This document shows, one piece after another, positions 1 to 10,822 of a stretch of DNA of 64,000 nucleotides. Positions within the stretch are counted from its first letter, which is position 1; each line of letters starts with the position of its first letter. The translations under genes were made by a program, and so were the position numbers. The notes beneath the pieces are model-generated. The model saw only the letters and a program-made list of their open reading frames with translations, was not told the origin of the DNA and searched no databases. Where the stretch lies: NCBI GenBank assembly GCA_947184155.2, contig CAMXCT020000324.1, positions 721,172 to 785,171 on the forward strand. Direction: 5' to 3'. The DNA comes from Cladocopium goreaui. Lineage: Eukaryota > Sar > Dinophyceae > Suessiales > Symbiodiniaceae.

Positions 1-3000
1 TTATTATAGCCTTCTAAATTGCCTAGTTATATATTTTTAAGGGGTTTATAAAAAATAATATTTGGTAATTTTGGTCTGTTGTTATTTATCAATTTTGATT
101 TTACTACTAACCCCATCCATCTCTCCCTCCTATATTTCCTATTCATTATCTTCCATGTTTTGAATACCGGTTTCTGGGCTAATCTATCTTTCTAGTTTAG
201 TCTATTTTTCTAGTCTAACCTAAGCTAATCTACTTTTGGGAATCTTTATGAATCTTTTACATATGTATTCAATTCTCACTCAGATTTGACATTTCGGTCA
301 TTGTGGGAATATATCTTATTTTGCTTTATCCATCTCCCACTTTTTGGGGATTCACTTCTGACTCTTCATGTGCCATGTTTGAGGCTTGTCCCGGAAATAT
401 CGAGAGATGTTCAACCCCCAGAAGGAAATATTAAATATATTGTCCCCAACTCAATCGATATAGGGAGGCTTAAATGGCTTTTGTCCAAAACTTGGGGTTT
501 ATATTGTATGCCCCTAAAATGCAGTGATCAAGCAGAGTAGAAAAGTAAAATCATATTCGTGTAAACATGTTCATTTCCTGCTCACACGCACCATTCATAG
601 ACATACCCAAATATAACCATGTATGACCATAAGACGCCGATAAATCGCGCAAATACTGATGAAATAAATGCCCAAATTATACGTATTACTAAACCCTTCC
701 CAGTGTTTATTAGTAAACCAGGGGGTATACCTACAAAAGGGCTGGGATCACGTAATGCTAGTAAAGCCATGATAACCCACCGGGTGTATACCACCGCACA
801 TTTATGGTAACTTTAGGGATGTTTTATGGTTGCTGTACCAATATTAGATTCAACAAAAATGATTGGTTAAGACCATAAACCCCCATGTAACTAAAACCAA
901 CCATGAACAATGTAAATGTTAGGTTTAACCAACCCTATCCCGAATTAAATTATATATGTTCGCCAACCATAAACAACCATTTGGGGATGCCCAAGACCCC
1001 GCACCGCATGCGCGAGCGCGGCCGTAGCTTGGCCACCCCAGGCGCACATCGGCGAAATGGGCTGCTGGGCTGCTCAGTCCAAACAAAGAAATTCATAGAT
1101 CTGGATATTTATATGTTTTTTTCATGATATTTATGTGTATATATAATATATATATATATAATTTATATATATATATATATTTATGCGACGCATTCCCTTC
1201 TCCCCCCTTGACAGGGGGTCGGCGGCACCAGGGCGTTAGCCCTTACTAACACATAATTTCAATTGTATTTCCAGCTTCAACTTATTCGTGCTTATTGGCT
1301 TCTTTCTCTATCCTTATCATTGCTTCAATAAGTTAAAATGCAGCACATTTTTGATGTTCGAAAAATTGATCAATATTCTTTTTGCGAGTGATGAATATCC
1401 AGGGCTTTCGGCTGGCAGTGCCTCGCACTGTCCATGTCCCCTTTGCATGCGCAGGCGGAGGACGGCATTGAACAGGTTTTTGTCCTGCCACCCGAGCAAT
1501 GTGATGCAAATTAAGTTGGCCACAGCAAGGTCCATTTTTTTGGATCTGCGTGTGATCAAATGTGCAATCTGTACAGGTGAGCCAACAGTTCTATTCTCCA
1601 ATTTATTGAATTCTGGTCAAATTTTGGTCGAATCTCTGTAAAATGGCATCCAACCGAGTGTCTTTGATTGTCGTTGTTCAAAGCATGGCATGCTGGACTC
1701 ACTGTACCTTTGCAAGTCGTACTTGCCACCATCTCTTTTGCTGGCCTCTCCCTCAAGCCAACGAACTGCACTACGTGCAGGAAATCCCGGCCGTGACACT
1801 TGGGAACAATCTCATCCAAGCGCAGCTCTCACACAGCAGCCTGGCAGCACGGCTGGGAAAAGTGATACAGTATGATACAGTAACAATTTGATTGCCTTGG
1901 ATGGATAGCTGGAAGGGCATCACGTGTGCATGCAACATCACGTGAAGTCATCAGAGGCAATTTGGTGATCTGGTGAGAATTAAGGGAAACCAGAAGATCT
2001 TTTGAACAATCCATGACTAATATTGAACAATAATATCGAATAATCCATGAGTAATCCACAAATAATCCATTGGCAACACAATGACAGTGGCCATTGGCCA
2101 TCCCGACACCTCCTGCTGCGCAAGTTCCTGATCAACCTGCCGCTGCTGCTCCTCAAGAGAGGCACAGAAGCTTGGAGTGGGGAGTAACGAAGCCATGTTT
2201 CCAATATGTTGGGTTGCATGTTGCAGCCCGGTTGAAACTCATTTGAGAATATCTATGAAATCTATGAACATTTAAGATATTTCATGATATTTCTGTAAGT
2301 GTCTGAGTCTAATCGTTTGGCCATGAGTGTGCGATGAGATCCTCCTACTTTTGCTATGAGCATCGGTTGAATCTGTTGCAGCAGGAAGCCAATCCGGTTG
2401 GGATAACAACGACGTCTCCTTCAGCTCAGAAATCAGATTGCAGGTCTCAACGATCTTGGATTGAGCCTGCATGGCGTTGATTGCGTTGATATGGGATTTC
2501 GGAGGGAAAGTGTTCCCATTTAGTGGACCATATTGAACCCCGACTTTGCATGTTTTGTGGTTGATGTAACTGCACAATATGTGCCATGGTCAAAAAATAG
2601 TACAGTATATGGTTTATGGTCATCAATCCCATATTGGGAATCCTTACAGTGGGGATATAAATCTCTATTTGATTTCTTGATGACCATCCCCCAATATGGG
2701 TATATCATCGAACTGTTGACCTTGGCACATATCCAAGCGCAAGCCTGTCCAACCATTCAACCCTACATCCATTGACTTCACACACTGCCAAACTCTTGAT
2801 AAGAATAAGGCTTGTGAAACACACTCCACCGCCAGAGAAGTATTTTTCTAGATTCTTTAAATTCTCTCTGCCAGAGCCAAGTGAGTATTCAATAATTCCC
2901 CACAGTTATACCACCGTTATACAGTTATACCCATCTCTTCAAGCCATGTTCCAAACAAAGACTCAACCCATCCTGCTTGTCCCGTGGCTGCTTCTCCGTT

Positions 3001-3480
3001 GACACTGGATCCACGTCCTGGACACCGTGATACGTGAGGGCATGTGCTGTAGCTATACCAAAATGTATCGAATGTATCAAAAGATCTGTAATATATTACA
3101 TCTTGTGGCTAATCAAATAAATATATACACACTGACTAAAATATACTTATACTTATATAACTTATATATAATATATACATATTAATATATGTAGTTCTAT
3201 TATTTACGGATATATGTTGCAATCATGCTAAAACTAAAGAGCACATCAAACGGGAAATAAGTCTTCTGTTCTGAAAGTGCCAGCCCTTGTCTTATTTCCA
3301 TTGGGTGCAACCCAACTCAACCCTCAGCCCACCTGCCGTCGCTTGGGCTTGGGCGATTCCAGACCTATGCAGTTCACCCGAGAGATGCTGTTGTTTTATG
3401 TTGTGGCCTCAAAAAAACCAGCTGTGGACAATAAAACATGATACAATTTGGTGGCTGAGAGTTTGGGGCTCGGCAACTCC
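1..3480. other. AT-rich intergenic DNA, no gene recognised
   Basis: I see no conserved protein, RNA gene or clear exon here. The stretch is AT-rich, with a TA microsatellite near 1137-1182 and another AT-rich tract at 3115-3205. The short open frames have no domain signature and no consistent splice context. A perfect hairpin with arms TCCCA/TGGGA around TAT lies near 2628-2640, and its core recurs near 2690 as CCCAATATGGG. Confidence 0.5.
1137..1182. repeat. TA microsatellite
   Basis: Nearly pure alternating TA with a few A/T slips. Similar short TA tracts occur near 13869-13907, 22668-22768, 25742-25797 and 37118-37143. No function is suggested. Confidence 0.85.
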
Positions 3481-3495
3481 CAAACCCGCTGTGCT

Positions 3496-3591
3496 GAGCT
3501 GCTGGCAATCAGCAGGCGACCTTGCCCTGGCACGGCGCTTGCAAGCGGTGGGCTCGGTCAGCAACGAAACATTGGCCTGGCAAGGATCAAA
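3496..3591 (+). CDS. Candidate exon, unknown protein
   Basis: An open plus-strand segment with coding-like composition follows a CAG acceptor (CAATCAGCAG). It reads G-D-L-A-L-A-R-R-L-Q-A-V-G-S-V-S and then N-E-T-L-A-W-Q. GC content is clearly above the flanks and codon third positions favour G/C. No family is recognised. The GDLALARRL string is only weakly like a helical repeat such as PPR, and that is a guess. The donor is not obvious. The call rests on composition plus an acceptor. Confidence 0.3.
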
Positions 3592-4567
3592 AGTTGGGCG
3601 GAACTACATTGAAAGATATCTATTTCATGAGGATATTATCCCATCTCCAAAGGCATTTGAAGAAAAGGATCGCACATATGAGAAGTGACCACGTGCACTC
3701 GCCACCCGCACATCACAAAACTCAAGAAATTGCTGCTTCTATTGTTTGGATATTTTGGATACGTACACTTCATCTTCAACCCTTCGCACAAACTGCCGGC
3801 AGAAGATAGCCGTGGACGCTTCTCCACGGCGGCTGCGGCGAGGGCGGTTCTCAGGGCTGTCCTGACAGTGTCAGGATCTGATAGGATCGACTGACAAAAA
3901 CATTTGAAACTCTTTCAGAAGCTGTTCCACATTGTCTCTGCAACCACACAACCACAGGGAACTTGGAGCCTCTCGTTTCAGCAAGATTTTATGCCAGCAA
4001 GCTCAAAGGAAGGATCCCCTGGAGGCCCCTCCACTGGCCACATTTGTACCTCTTGCCGCACCTCTGCCACGGCTCGTCGGCGGCGCGCATTCGGATTCTC
4101 CGGATCCTGCCACGAGCTTAAGTTTCAACATCATCACATCATCCAGAATCCAAATCAGCCAGATTTGGGATCCGACTAATGTCATGAAAAATAATGGTGC
4201 GTTGAGTGCAGCCCTTGAATCTTCCTAGAAGTAGAGTGCACCCCCAGTGGCCGCTCCTCTGCAGGTCTCTTCCGTCGACCTGGGAACATGCTGCAAAGGG
4301 GTCTGAACAACACACCTCCTTTGAGTTGAAGATTCAAGGCCCAAAACTGATTCACTTCTTTCAGCAAACAAGTGGGATTGAGAATGGTGGTTTTCTACGG
4401 CTGTAGATTCTCCTCCTGGGGCACCAACTGGCAGGAGCTCGTTCTTCAGCGCTGATCTGGGGAGCACCATCTGCCTCAAAGTCACCGCTGGATCAGGCAC
4501 ATGCAGTCCATCAGAAATCAAACAAATCCCAAAATTTCAACAATCATCAGAGAAATTCAGAGAAGGG

Positions 4568-4641
4568 TTTCCTACTTTTATCATATGATATACTTTATAG
4601 AAATTCAGTTTCCTACTTTTATCATATGATATACTTTATAT
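4568..4641. repeat. Two direct copies of a 32-bp sequence, 42 bp apart
   Basis: The string beginning TTTCCTACTTTTATCATATG occurs at 4568 and again at 4610, followed by a TA run. It lies just upstream of a candidate exon and the 10-bp satellite. It looks like a simple local duplication. Confidence 0.85.
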
Positions 4642-4704
4642 ATATATATAATATGTGTTTTTCCAGCGCATCCCTGGATGAAAAATGGTGAAATCCCGAC
4701 TCCC

Positions 4705-4786
4705 CGGCCTCGGCCAGGCGGACGGCATTGCGCCGCCTCGCCTGGACGATGCTTCGGAAGCTGGGCCCATCGCTCCAGGGCTTCAC
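4705..4786 (-). CDS. Candidate exon, basic protein segment
   Basis: On the minus strand a GC-rich open segment begins after GCGACGCAG (acceptor) and reads V-K-P-W-S-D-G-P-S-F-R-S-I-V-Q-A-R and then R-R-N-A-V-R-L-A-E-A-G. Its composition is unlike the AT-rich flanks and it has no stop in this frame. The downstream limit is uncertain because no GT donor follows directly; a GC donor about 40 nt further is possible. No family recognised. The adjacent 10-bp satellite keeps the same frame open for another kilobase, but that part is repeat, not gene. Confidence 0.35.
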
Positions 4787-4853
4787 CTGCGTCGCAAGGG
4801 CCCATTGCGAAATGATCGAAACAGATGTGTAATGGTTTCTGAAAGAATTATGA

Positions 4854-5885
4854 AAGATGATAGATGATGATAGATGATGATAGGTGATGATAGATGATGA
4901 TAGATGATGATAGATGATGATAGATGATGATAGATGATGATAGGTGATGATAGGTGATGATTGATAATGATAGATGATGATAGGTGATGATAGATGATGA
5001 TAGATGATGATAGATGATGATAGATGATGATAGATGATGATAGATGATGATAGATGATGATAGATGATGATAGATGATGATAGGTGATGATAGGTGATGA
5101 TTGATGATGATTGATGATGATTGATGATGATAGGTGATGATTGATGATGATAGATGATGATAGATGATGATAGATGATGATAGATGATGATTGACGATGA
5201 TAGATGATGATTGATGATGATTGATGATGATTGATGATGATAGATGATGATAGATGATGATAGATGATGATAGATGATGATAGATGATGATAGATGATGA
5301 TAGATGATGATAGATGATGATTGATGATGATTGATGATGATAGATGATGATAGATGATGATAGATGATGATTGATGATGATTGATGATGATTGATGATGA
5401 TTGATGATGATTGATGATGATAGATGATGATTGATGATGATAGATGATGATAGATGATGATAGATGATGATAGATGATGATAGATGATGATAGATGATGA
5501 TAGATGATGATTGATGATGATTGATGATGATAGATGATGATAGATGATGATAGATGATGATAGATGATGATAGATGATGATAGATGATGATAGATGATGA
5601 TAGATGATGATTGATGATGATTGATGATGATTGATGATGATAGATGATGATAGATGATGATAGATGATGATGGACATAGATGATGATAGATGATGATAGA
5701 TGATGATAGATGATGATAGATGATGATAGATGATGATAGATGATGATAGATGATGATAGATGATGATAGATGATGATAGATGATGATAGATGATGATAGA
5801 TGATGGTAGATGATGGTAGATGATGATAGATGATGATAGATGATGATAGATGATGATAGATGATGATAGATGATGATAGATGATA
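4854..5885. repeat. 1-kb satellite of a 10-bp unit (TAGATGATGA)
   Basis: About 103 tandem copies of TAGATGATGA, with variants TTGATGATGA and TAGGTGATGA. One phase break lies at about 5671-5685, where GGACA interrupts. The TTG variant is clustered in the middle, while the last ~200 bp are almost pure consensus with two GG variants, suggesting local homogenisation. The minus strand has no stop in any frame, giving long artificial open frames of Ile/Tyr/His/Ser repeats that should not be taken for proteins. Confidence 0.97.
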
Positions 5886-5886
5886 G

Positions 5887-7497
5887 GCTTTATCGTTTGG
5901 TCTGCGTCCAACCCATGAATCATATGAATGTATCACGAAATGATCGATACGTAGCAACCATGCCATGACAAGACTGACGCCGCTGGGGAGAGATACTCTG
6001 ACAGTGTCCCACTGGGGATCCTCGCATGGATTTCTCCAACCCAGGCACCTTCAGGCCTCAATGCATGTGAACATATGTGAACATATATTTCCAGTCCACA
6101 AAGGCTCTTTTACCATTTTTGTGGAAGCAACCAAATCGGATCAAATGGGAATGGATGTTCTTTAATATTCTTTGTGTCCGCTTTTATTTCAAAGGACAAG
6201 TCCATTCAAACACCTTGGCTGCTCCAGGTCTGCCCCGTCTTTCAGCTCCACACGGTCCAGCATCGAAGAACTGCACCTGACAGACCATGCCCCAAGATGG
6301 GGATGGGTCTTTCTACCATGAATACTTGTGGGATCTTACGGGACCACGGTGGTTTAACATGAAATTGCCCTCTATTTTGCTGGTCACCCACCAGGCCCTA
6401 CCCATCCCGAGATGTTCCATGCCAGATGGACCCAGTAGGGCTTGGGATCCGCCAGACTTGAGAAGTCGATTCGCAGAACGCGAGCCTCAGCCGTAACATA
6501 TTCAAATTCCAATGATCCCAGAAACTGTAGAGTCCAACTTCAACGCTTTCAGAGCATAAGGATGCATAAGGCACCTTGTTTTGAATACGTCTGAAGTTGG
6601 ATGGAACATTCGGGGGTCCACAGTCACCAAATCGGCTTAGCCCAGGACTGGCCAAGCCACAGTCTCCCCAGTCGCTTGGACCCAACAAAAGTCGTCCACC
6701 TGCATGGTGGCAAGCGGATTCACATTATAATGGGGATACAAACAGGATATCCCTGGAATCAAAGATGATTAATGATGATTAGTGATGATTAATGGCTATT
6801 AATGATTAATTAACTGTTATCAATGGTTAATCGGGAGCAAACTCTACACAAGCTGGTTCACGCAGGCACAAAACCCCAGATCTGCTTTTAGGAACACAGC
6901 CCAAATTCTCTGAAGTTTTGTGTGGTTGTAAGATCTACAGTTTATGTGGCTGTCGGTGTTTAACGAACTGTCCTGCCAGTTTCTACTATCAACGACCTCA
7001 ACAAACTGCAAGATTTGGAGCCATGGCTTAGTCACACCTTCATGCTGCTGCTTGTTTTGACATGTTACCATAAGATGACCCTACAATGCAGCACTTCTTT
7101 CATCTTCTTTCATACCAAAGACGGCAAGTAATCTTAAATGTCAGCTTCTGGTTTGGAAGAACTAACCTGTTCACTGTTAACGCTCGGTCATGTCAACAGT
7201 CGAAATCGCTTTTTGCACGCAGCAGTTGACAGCATAAGGAGGGCTTTTCCTTCTGAGTCTGTCTGGATGATGCTTTAAAAATCTTTAAAAAGTATTGCAA
7301 AGGTCCCTCGAAAGAGAAATCCTGCGCAACTAAATACATCTCCATCAGTCTGAACAGATTTTCTTGGAGGTTTAGTTGAGACCAAAACTTTTCTGAAACT
7401 TCCTTTCTGTACCAGCAAACAGCAAGGCTTAGCTGCTCAGATCAACTCTTCAAGGCGCAGCTGTTCCTTGTGTCTTCTCTCTCAAGCTCTCAAGCTC
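5887..7497. other. Intergenic DNA, no gene recognised
   Basis: No domain-bearing frame or clear splice-bounded exon was found. The composition is mixed, with a short ATTAATGATTAAT-type AT-rich patch near 6770-6830. Part of this stretch should hold the 3' untranslated region of the minus-strand gene that ends at 7498. Confidence 0.4.
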
Positions 7498-8016
7498 TCA
7501 AGCTTCTGCAGGCTTCTCCTTGGCTTCTGCCTTTGCAGCCTTTTCAGCAGCCTCTGCAGCAGCTGCAGCAGCGACTTGCCTTTGCAGCATTTCAATCAGT
7601 TCCTTCTTCTCACGTTCTCGGCGCTTGGCCCTGCGGATGGTCGCCTTGTCGATCATTTCGCCAAACAACAGCGGTGCAGCTGCAGCCACTGCCACCAAGG
7701 CCACTACAGGCACAGCAATCTGCACCAAGGGTGGCCACTGGGCAAAGAATGGCGGGTTTTCGCGCATCTCCAGCACCGCCTCAGAGTTGGCAAACAAATC
7801 GCCGCGTGGAGCGATGATTCCAGCACCAAACTCCTGGGCCTCAGCGCTGGGCACTGTCAGCAACGAGGTCAGCACGGCTGCACTGGCGCCAGCAGTGCCG
7901 GCTGTGGGCTTCACCGGTGGGGGCACAAAGGTCCTTCCAATTGATCCAAGGATCATGGAGACCAGGCCCACACCCAGCAGCAAGTGTGCGCCCAACCGGC
8001 GAGTAGAGCACACCAT
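7498..8016 (-). CDS. Plastid-targeted thylakoid membrane protein, unknown subunit
   Basis: A 172-residue protein. I chose the internal Met at 8016, because translation from there gives a classic dinoflagellate leader: basic start (CSTRR), hydrophobic signal core at residues 9-25, then F30-V-P-P, the phenylalanine motif that opens the transit peptide. A second hydrophobic stretch ending in S-A-E-A (residues 44-60) looks like a thylakoid transfer signal. After this come a short lumen-facing part (residues 61-95), one membrane helix (about 96-118) and a highly charged Lys/Arg/Glu then Ala-rich stromal tail (124-172). The layout fits a small photosystem or cytochrome complex subunit, but I do not recognise which. 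No intron interrupts the frame. A longer frame opens at 8091, but its extra residues precede the signal peptide and are probably 5' UTR or intron. Confidence 0.75.
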   Translation of the reverse strand: MVCSTRRLGAHLLLGVGLVSMILGSIGRTFVPPPVKPTAGTAGASAAVLTSLLTVPSAEAQEFGAGIIAPRGDLFANSEAVLEMRENPPFFAQWPPLVQIAVPVVALVAVAAAAPLLFGEMIDKATIRRAKRREREKKELIEMLQRQVAAAAAAEAAEKAAKAEAKEKPAEA

Positions 8017-9475
8017 GATGGGAAGGTCCAGTATGCTGATGTGAGAAGTTGGTTGAAGCGAAGCAAATGGGAGACAATTGCACTTTGACATACTTTCAAA
8101 GCAGGATGCGGCATATATTGTGCCAAAGTTTTTGCCTTCTGACTTGCTAACCTTTTCTTGTTTGCAAGAATCTCATTCATTTACTTGACCTCATAGGCTT
8201 TGACTCAGAGGTATTCCTCCCCAAACGGCAACGGAGAGGCATCCTCTCAATTTTTTCTCATCTCATTCAGGGTTACGGCCAACAGTTTGGTTGGTCTAAG
8301 ATTGTGAGTTGCATTCTACCAAAATGTTCCAGGCCGGGTATCAAATTTCTGTTGCAGGGTTGCGACCTTGGAATATCTCAAATTCCATACTTACATAATT
8401 TTGCATTCATAAAGCAGAATGATACAGAAACAGCCTGCTGCGCACACAAAAATCCAGCGCTCGCAGTCACCTGCTGCCAAATCCCAACCCGCACCTGCAA
8501 CTGCAACTTGCGCATCTCCGCCAAATCCAATGTACATTGCGAACAAAACCTCAATTCAACTGCGGCTAAAGAATGGAGATGGAAGGAAAAGTGTGGTCTA
8601 GGGCCTTTGGAGGTAAAGCAGTGTGTGAGAACAATGTCTGGATTCAAAAATGATTTGGATTCAAGGTGTAATATCCACGACAAACACCAAAATCACCAAA
8701 TCCTCCGGTAGCAAATCAAAATAATCAAAAGCTTCCATTGCCTTCCATGGTGACATCTTTGCCAAGGATGTGGCCATTGGTCTTCCGGGTTCCCAAAGTA
8801 GGTGACCTTCGGTGACTTGCAATCCATCTCGACATTCATCGACTATGGAACTGCTGTTCAATCGCTTTGGCTTCTACGGTCTACGCGGACCTTGGTCAAT
8901 TATGGTGTGTTGAGAGGCATCCTTCCAAAAATTAGTGGGCCTCATGTGTCAGGCTCTTGACTCTTGACCAAAGATTGAGATTTTGTCCGGGAGCAAACTT
9001 CAGACCCGGACCGGCGGGCCATGGCACTTCTGATGAAACGCTTTGTCACAACGATCCTCAGTGCTTAAACCCGGTCATTTCAGTTTTTCTGTCAAACCTT
9101 CAAATCAAGCAAGACTTCCAAGGACTTCCACATCTTCACTAGTGAAGATTTAAAGCTAGCCAGTTATCTCGTTTCAATCACAGCAGATCTAAAAAGCGGT
9201 CACATCCTGACATCATCAGTCCTTCCAACAAGTGCAGCCTTACAAACCAGCGTTTCCATTTCTTGCGCAAATAGGTACGGGACGCACATCCCCAAATCGT
9301 TGTCTGCTGAGACAGAGCCTGTGGAAGGAATCGGCCCGGACCAAACATCGTCGTGCATTTCAAAATTACATGGCCACTCATTCAAATCTATGCATACATA
9401 CCTTCTGCATACGTAGCGTGGAAAATAACATGATCAATCAAAACACTCTCCATTCCAAATGATCAAAGGAACACC
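8017..9475. other. Intergenic/intronic DNA, nothing recognised
   Basis: No domain or reliable exon seen. Short open frames on both strands have mixed composition and no supporting splice pattern. Promoter elements could not be identified; dinoflagellate genes generally lack TATA boxes. Confidence 0.35.
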
Positions 9476-9657
9476 GCGTCAGCATTCAGGAACTCGATGG
9501 AGCACTGGAATTCTTGCCTCCGTGGCACTTGCAGCACGAGGCTTCCAGAGCTTCTGGGAAGAGATTCTCCGCCACCTCCTGACAGCTCAAGGGCGTGACA
9601 GCTATAGCATGCTGCAAGAGCAAGAATGATATAAACTCCAAATCGGACATGCAACAA
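9476..9657 (-). CDS. Candidate first exon with secretory signal peptide
   Basis: From an ATG at 9657 the minus strand encodes M-L-H-V-R-F followed by a hydrophobic core (G-V-Y-I-I-L-A-L-A-A-C) and a likely cleavage site near S-C-H-A. About 40 residues follow, including E-S-L-P-R-S-S-G-S-L-V-L-Q-V-P-R and F-Q-C-S-I-E-F-L-N-A-D-A. The frame meets a GT (GACGCG|GTGTTC), which could be a donor. It looks like the first exon of a secreted or ER/plastid-routed protein. There is no phenylalanine transit motif as at 7498-8016. Family unknown, and the rest of the gene was not located. Confidence 0.45.
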
Positions 9658-9925
9658 ATGTGTACTCAGGATTCAGGATATTCTTCCCATATGACACAAC
9701 TTTGGAGAATTGAGTTGTGTCTGGACTAGGATACTTGTGACAATCATGTCCATTTCTGTTGGAATCCAGTATCTTAGCTAGCAACTAGTATGCTATTCAT
9801 TGCTATTCAATATTGGCATAGTGATCCTCTGGTGATGTTGGGGGGGTTTGGTGGCGTGGCTGTGATGACTGGTAAGTCACTCATTGACCACGGCATCAGT
9901 GCCTTCAGAGGGGCTCTGTGCTGAC

Positions 9926-9974
9926 CTTGACGTGGCTGGGATAGTGGGATTCGGAGAGGAAGTAGACCCAAAAT
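9926..9974 (-). CDS. Exon, unknown protein (downstream partner of 10200-10323)
   Basis: A minus-strand exon between TTGGACAG (acceptor) and GTCAGC (donor) reads F-W-V-Y-F-L-S-E-S-H-Y-P-S-H-V-K. It lies 226 bp downstream of the exon at 10200-10323 on the same strand and probably belongs to the same gene. The family is not recognised. Confidence 0.45.
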
Positions 9975-10199
9975 CTGTCCAAGGCGACCTACTGTACCAT
10001 CTGCATCCATCTGCTATGTCAATACCTTTCGATTGGAGAGATGATTACAATGATTTGGAGATGGTTCAGAGCAAATCCCTGCCTTGCTACTATCGGATCT
10101 GACATCCCCAAGTGGTAGTATCCCCCATGAGAGGATGTGATCTGCCAGCAGTTCTATCTCCGCAAATTGCGGCGGTCACCCAAATGCCTCACCTCTCAC

Positions 10200-10323
10200 C
10201 AAGCCTCCCGGCGATTCACCAGCATTCGCCCAGGGGGAGCTGCACGCGCAGCATCCTTCCCACGGCTTCTGGGCTTGGATATCTCTGGAGGAGCATCCGC
10301 GTCGTCCGCGTCCTCGTCATCAC
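10200..10323 (-). CDS. Exon with acidic stretch, unknown nuclear-type protein
   Basis: A well-bounded minus-strand exon: acceptor TCTCTTGTAG, donor GCTTG|GTGAGA. It encodes an acidic run (D-D-E-D-A-D-D-A-D-A), then P-P-E-I-S-K-P-R-S-R-G-K-D, and a basic end (P-G-R-M-L-V-N-R-R-E-A-W). GC content and codon bias rise sharply against the flanks. The acidic-then-basic composition is common in chromatin or RNA-associated proteins, but no domain is visible, so function is unassigned. The next exon downstream may be 9926-9974. Confidence 0.55.
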
Positions 10324-10822
10324 CTACAAGAGACAGACACGAGGATGTGGGGTGATCAAGTGAGAGACATGGGGCATAGCTGCCTGCAGATTAATCATAG
10401 ATATTGCAGGACATGATGTGACTGTCAACAATCCAAGAAGCTCAAGTAGATATTATTTGATTTGGTATGTTGTCATAACTTTAGTGTTTGTGAACTTCAT
10501 TGAATTTCCATGGCCAACTTCCAAACAAGTGCCCGGCTTCTTGGCACCAATGCCATGAGCTTGTCATCTTCCACCTGCGTATCCAATGATAATGCTGAAT
10601 GTGACACAAAAATGGCCAAGTCGGTTGTTCAGCGGTGCTTTTGCTCCGGCCCTCGGATTTGGATCTGCATAATGTGCAGGTTCCCTTTTTAAACCAAACT
10701 GTGAATGCACCTCTTTGGTCCTTTCACATCCTTTCACATCCTTTCACCCTTGTCACCTAATTAATTAATTATCTAAATTCAAAAAAATCGACAGGTCGAA
10801 GTTCGAAGTCGTCAAGAAAAGC

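Noticed and set aside
4622-5966. Long minus-strand frames of Ile/Tyr/His/Ser repeats
   Set aside because: The 10-bp satellite has no stop in any minus-strand frame; no start, domain or splice context supports a protein.
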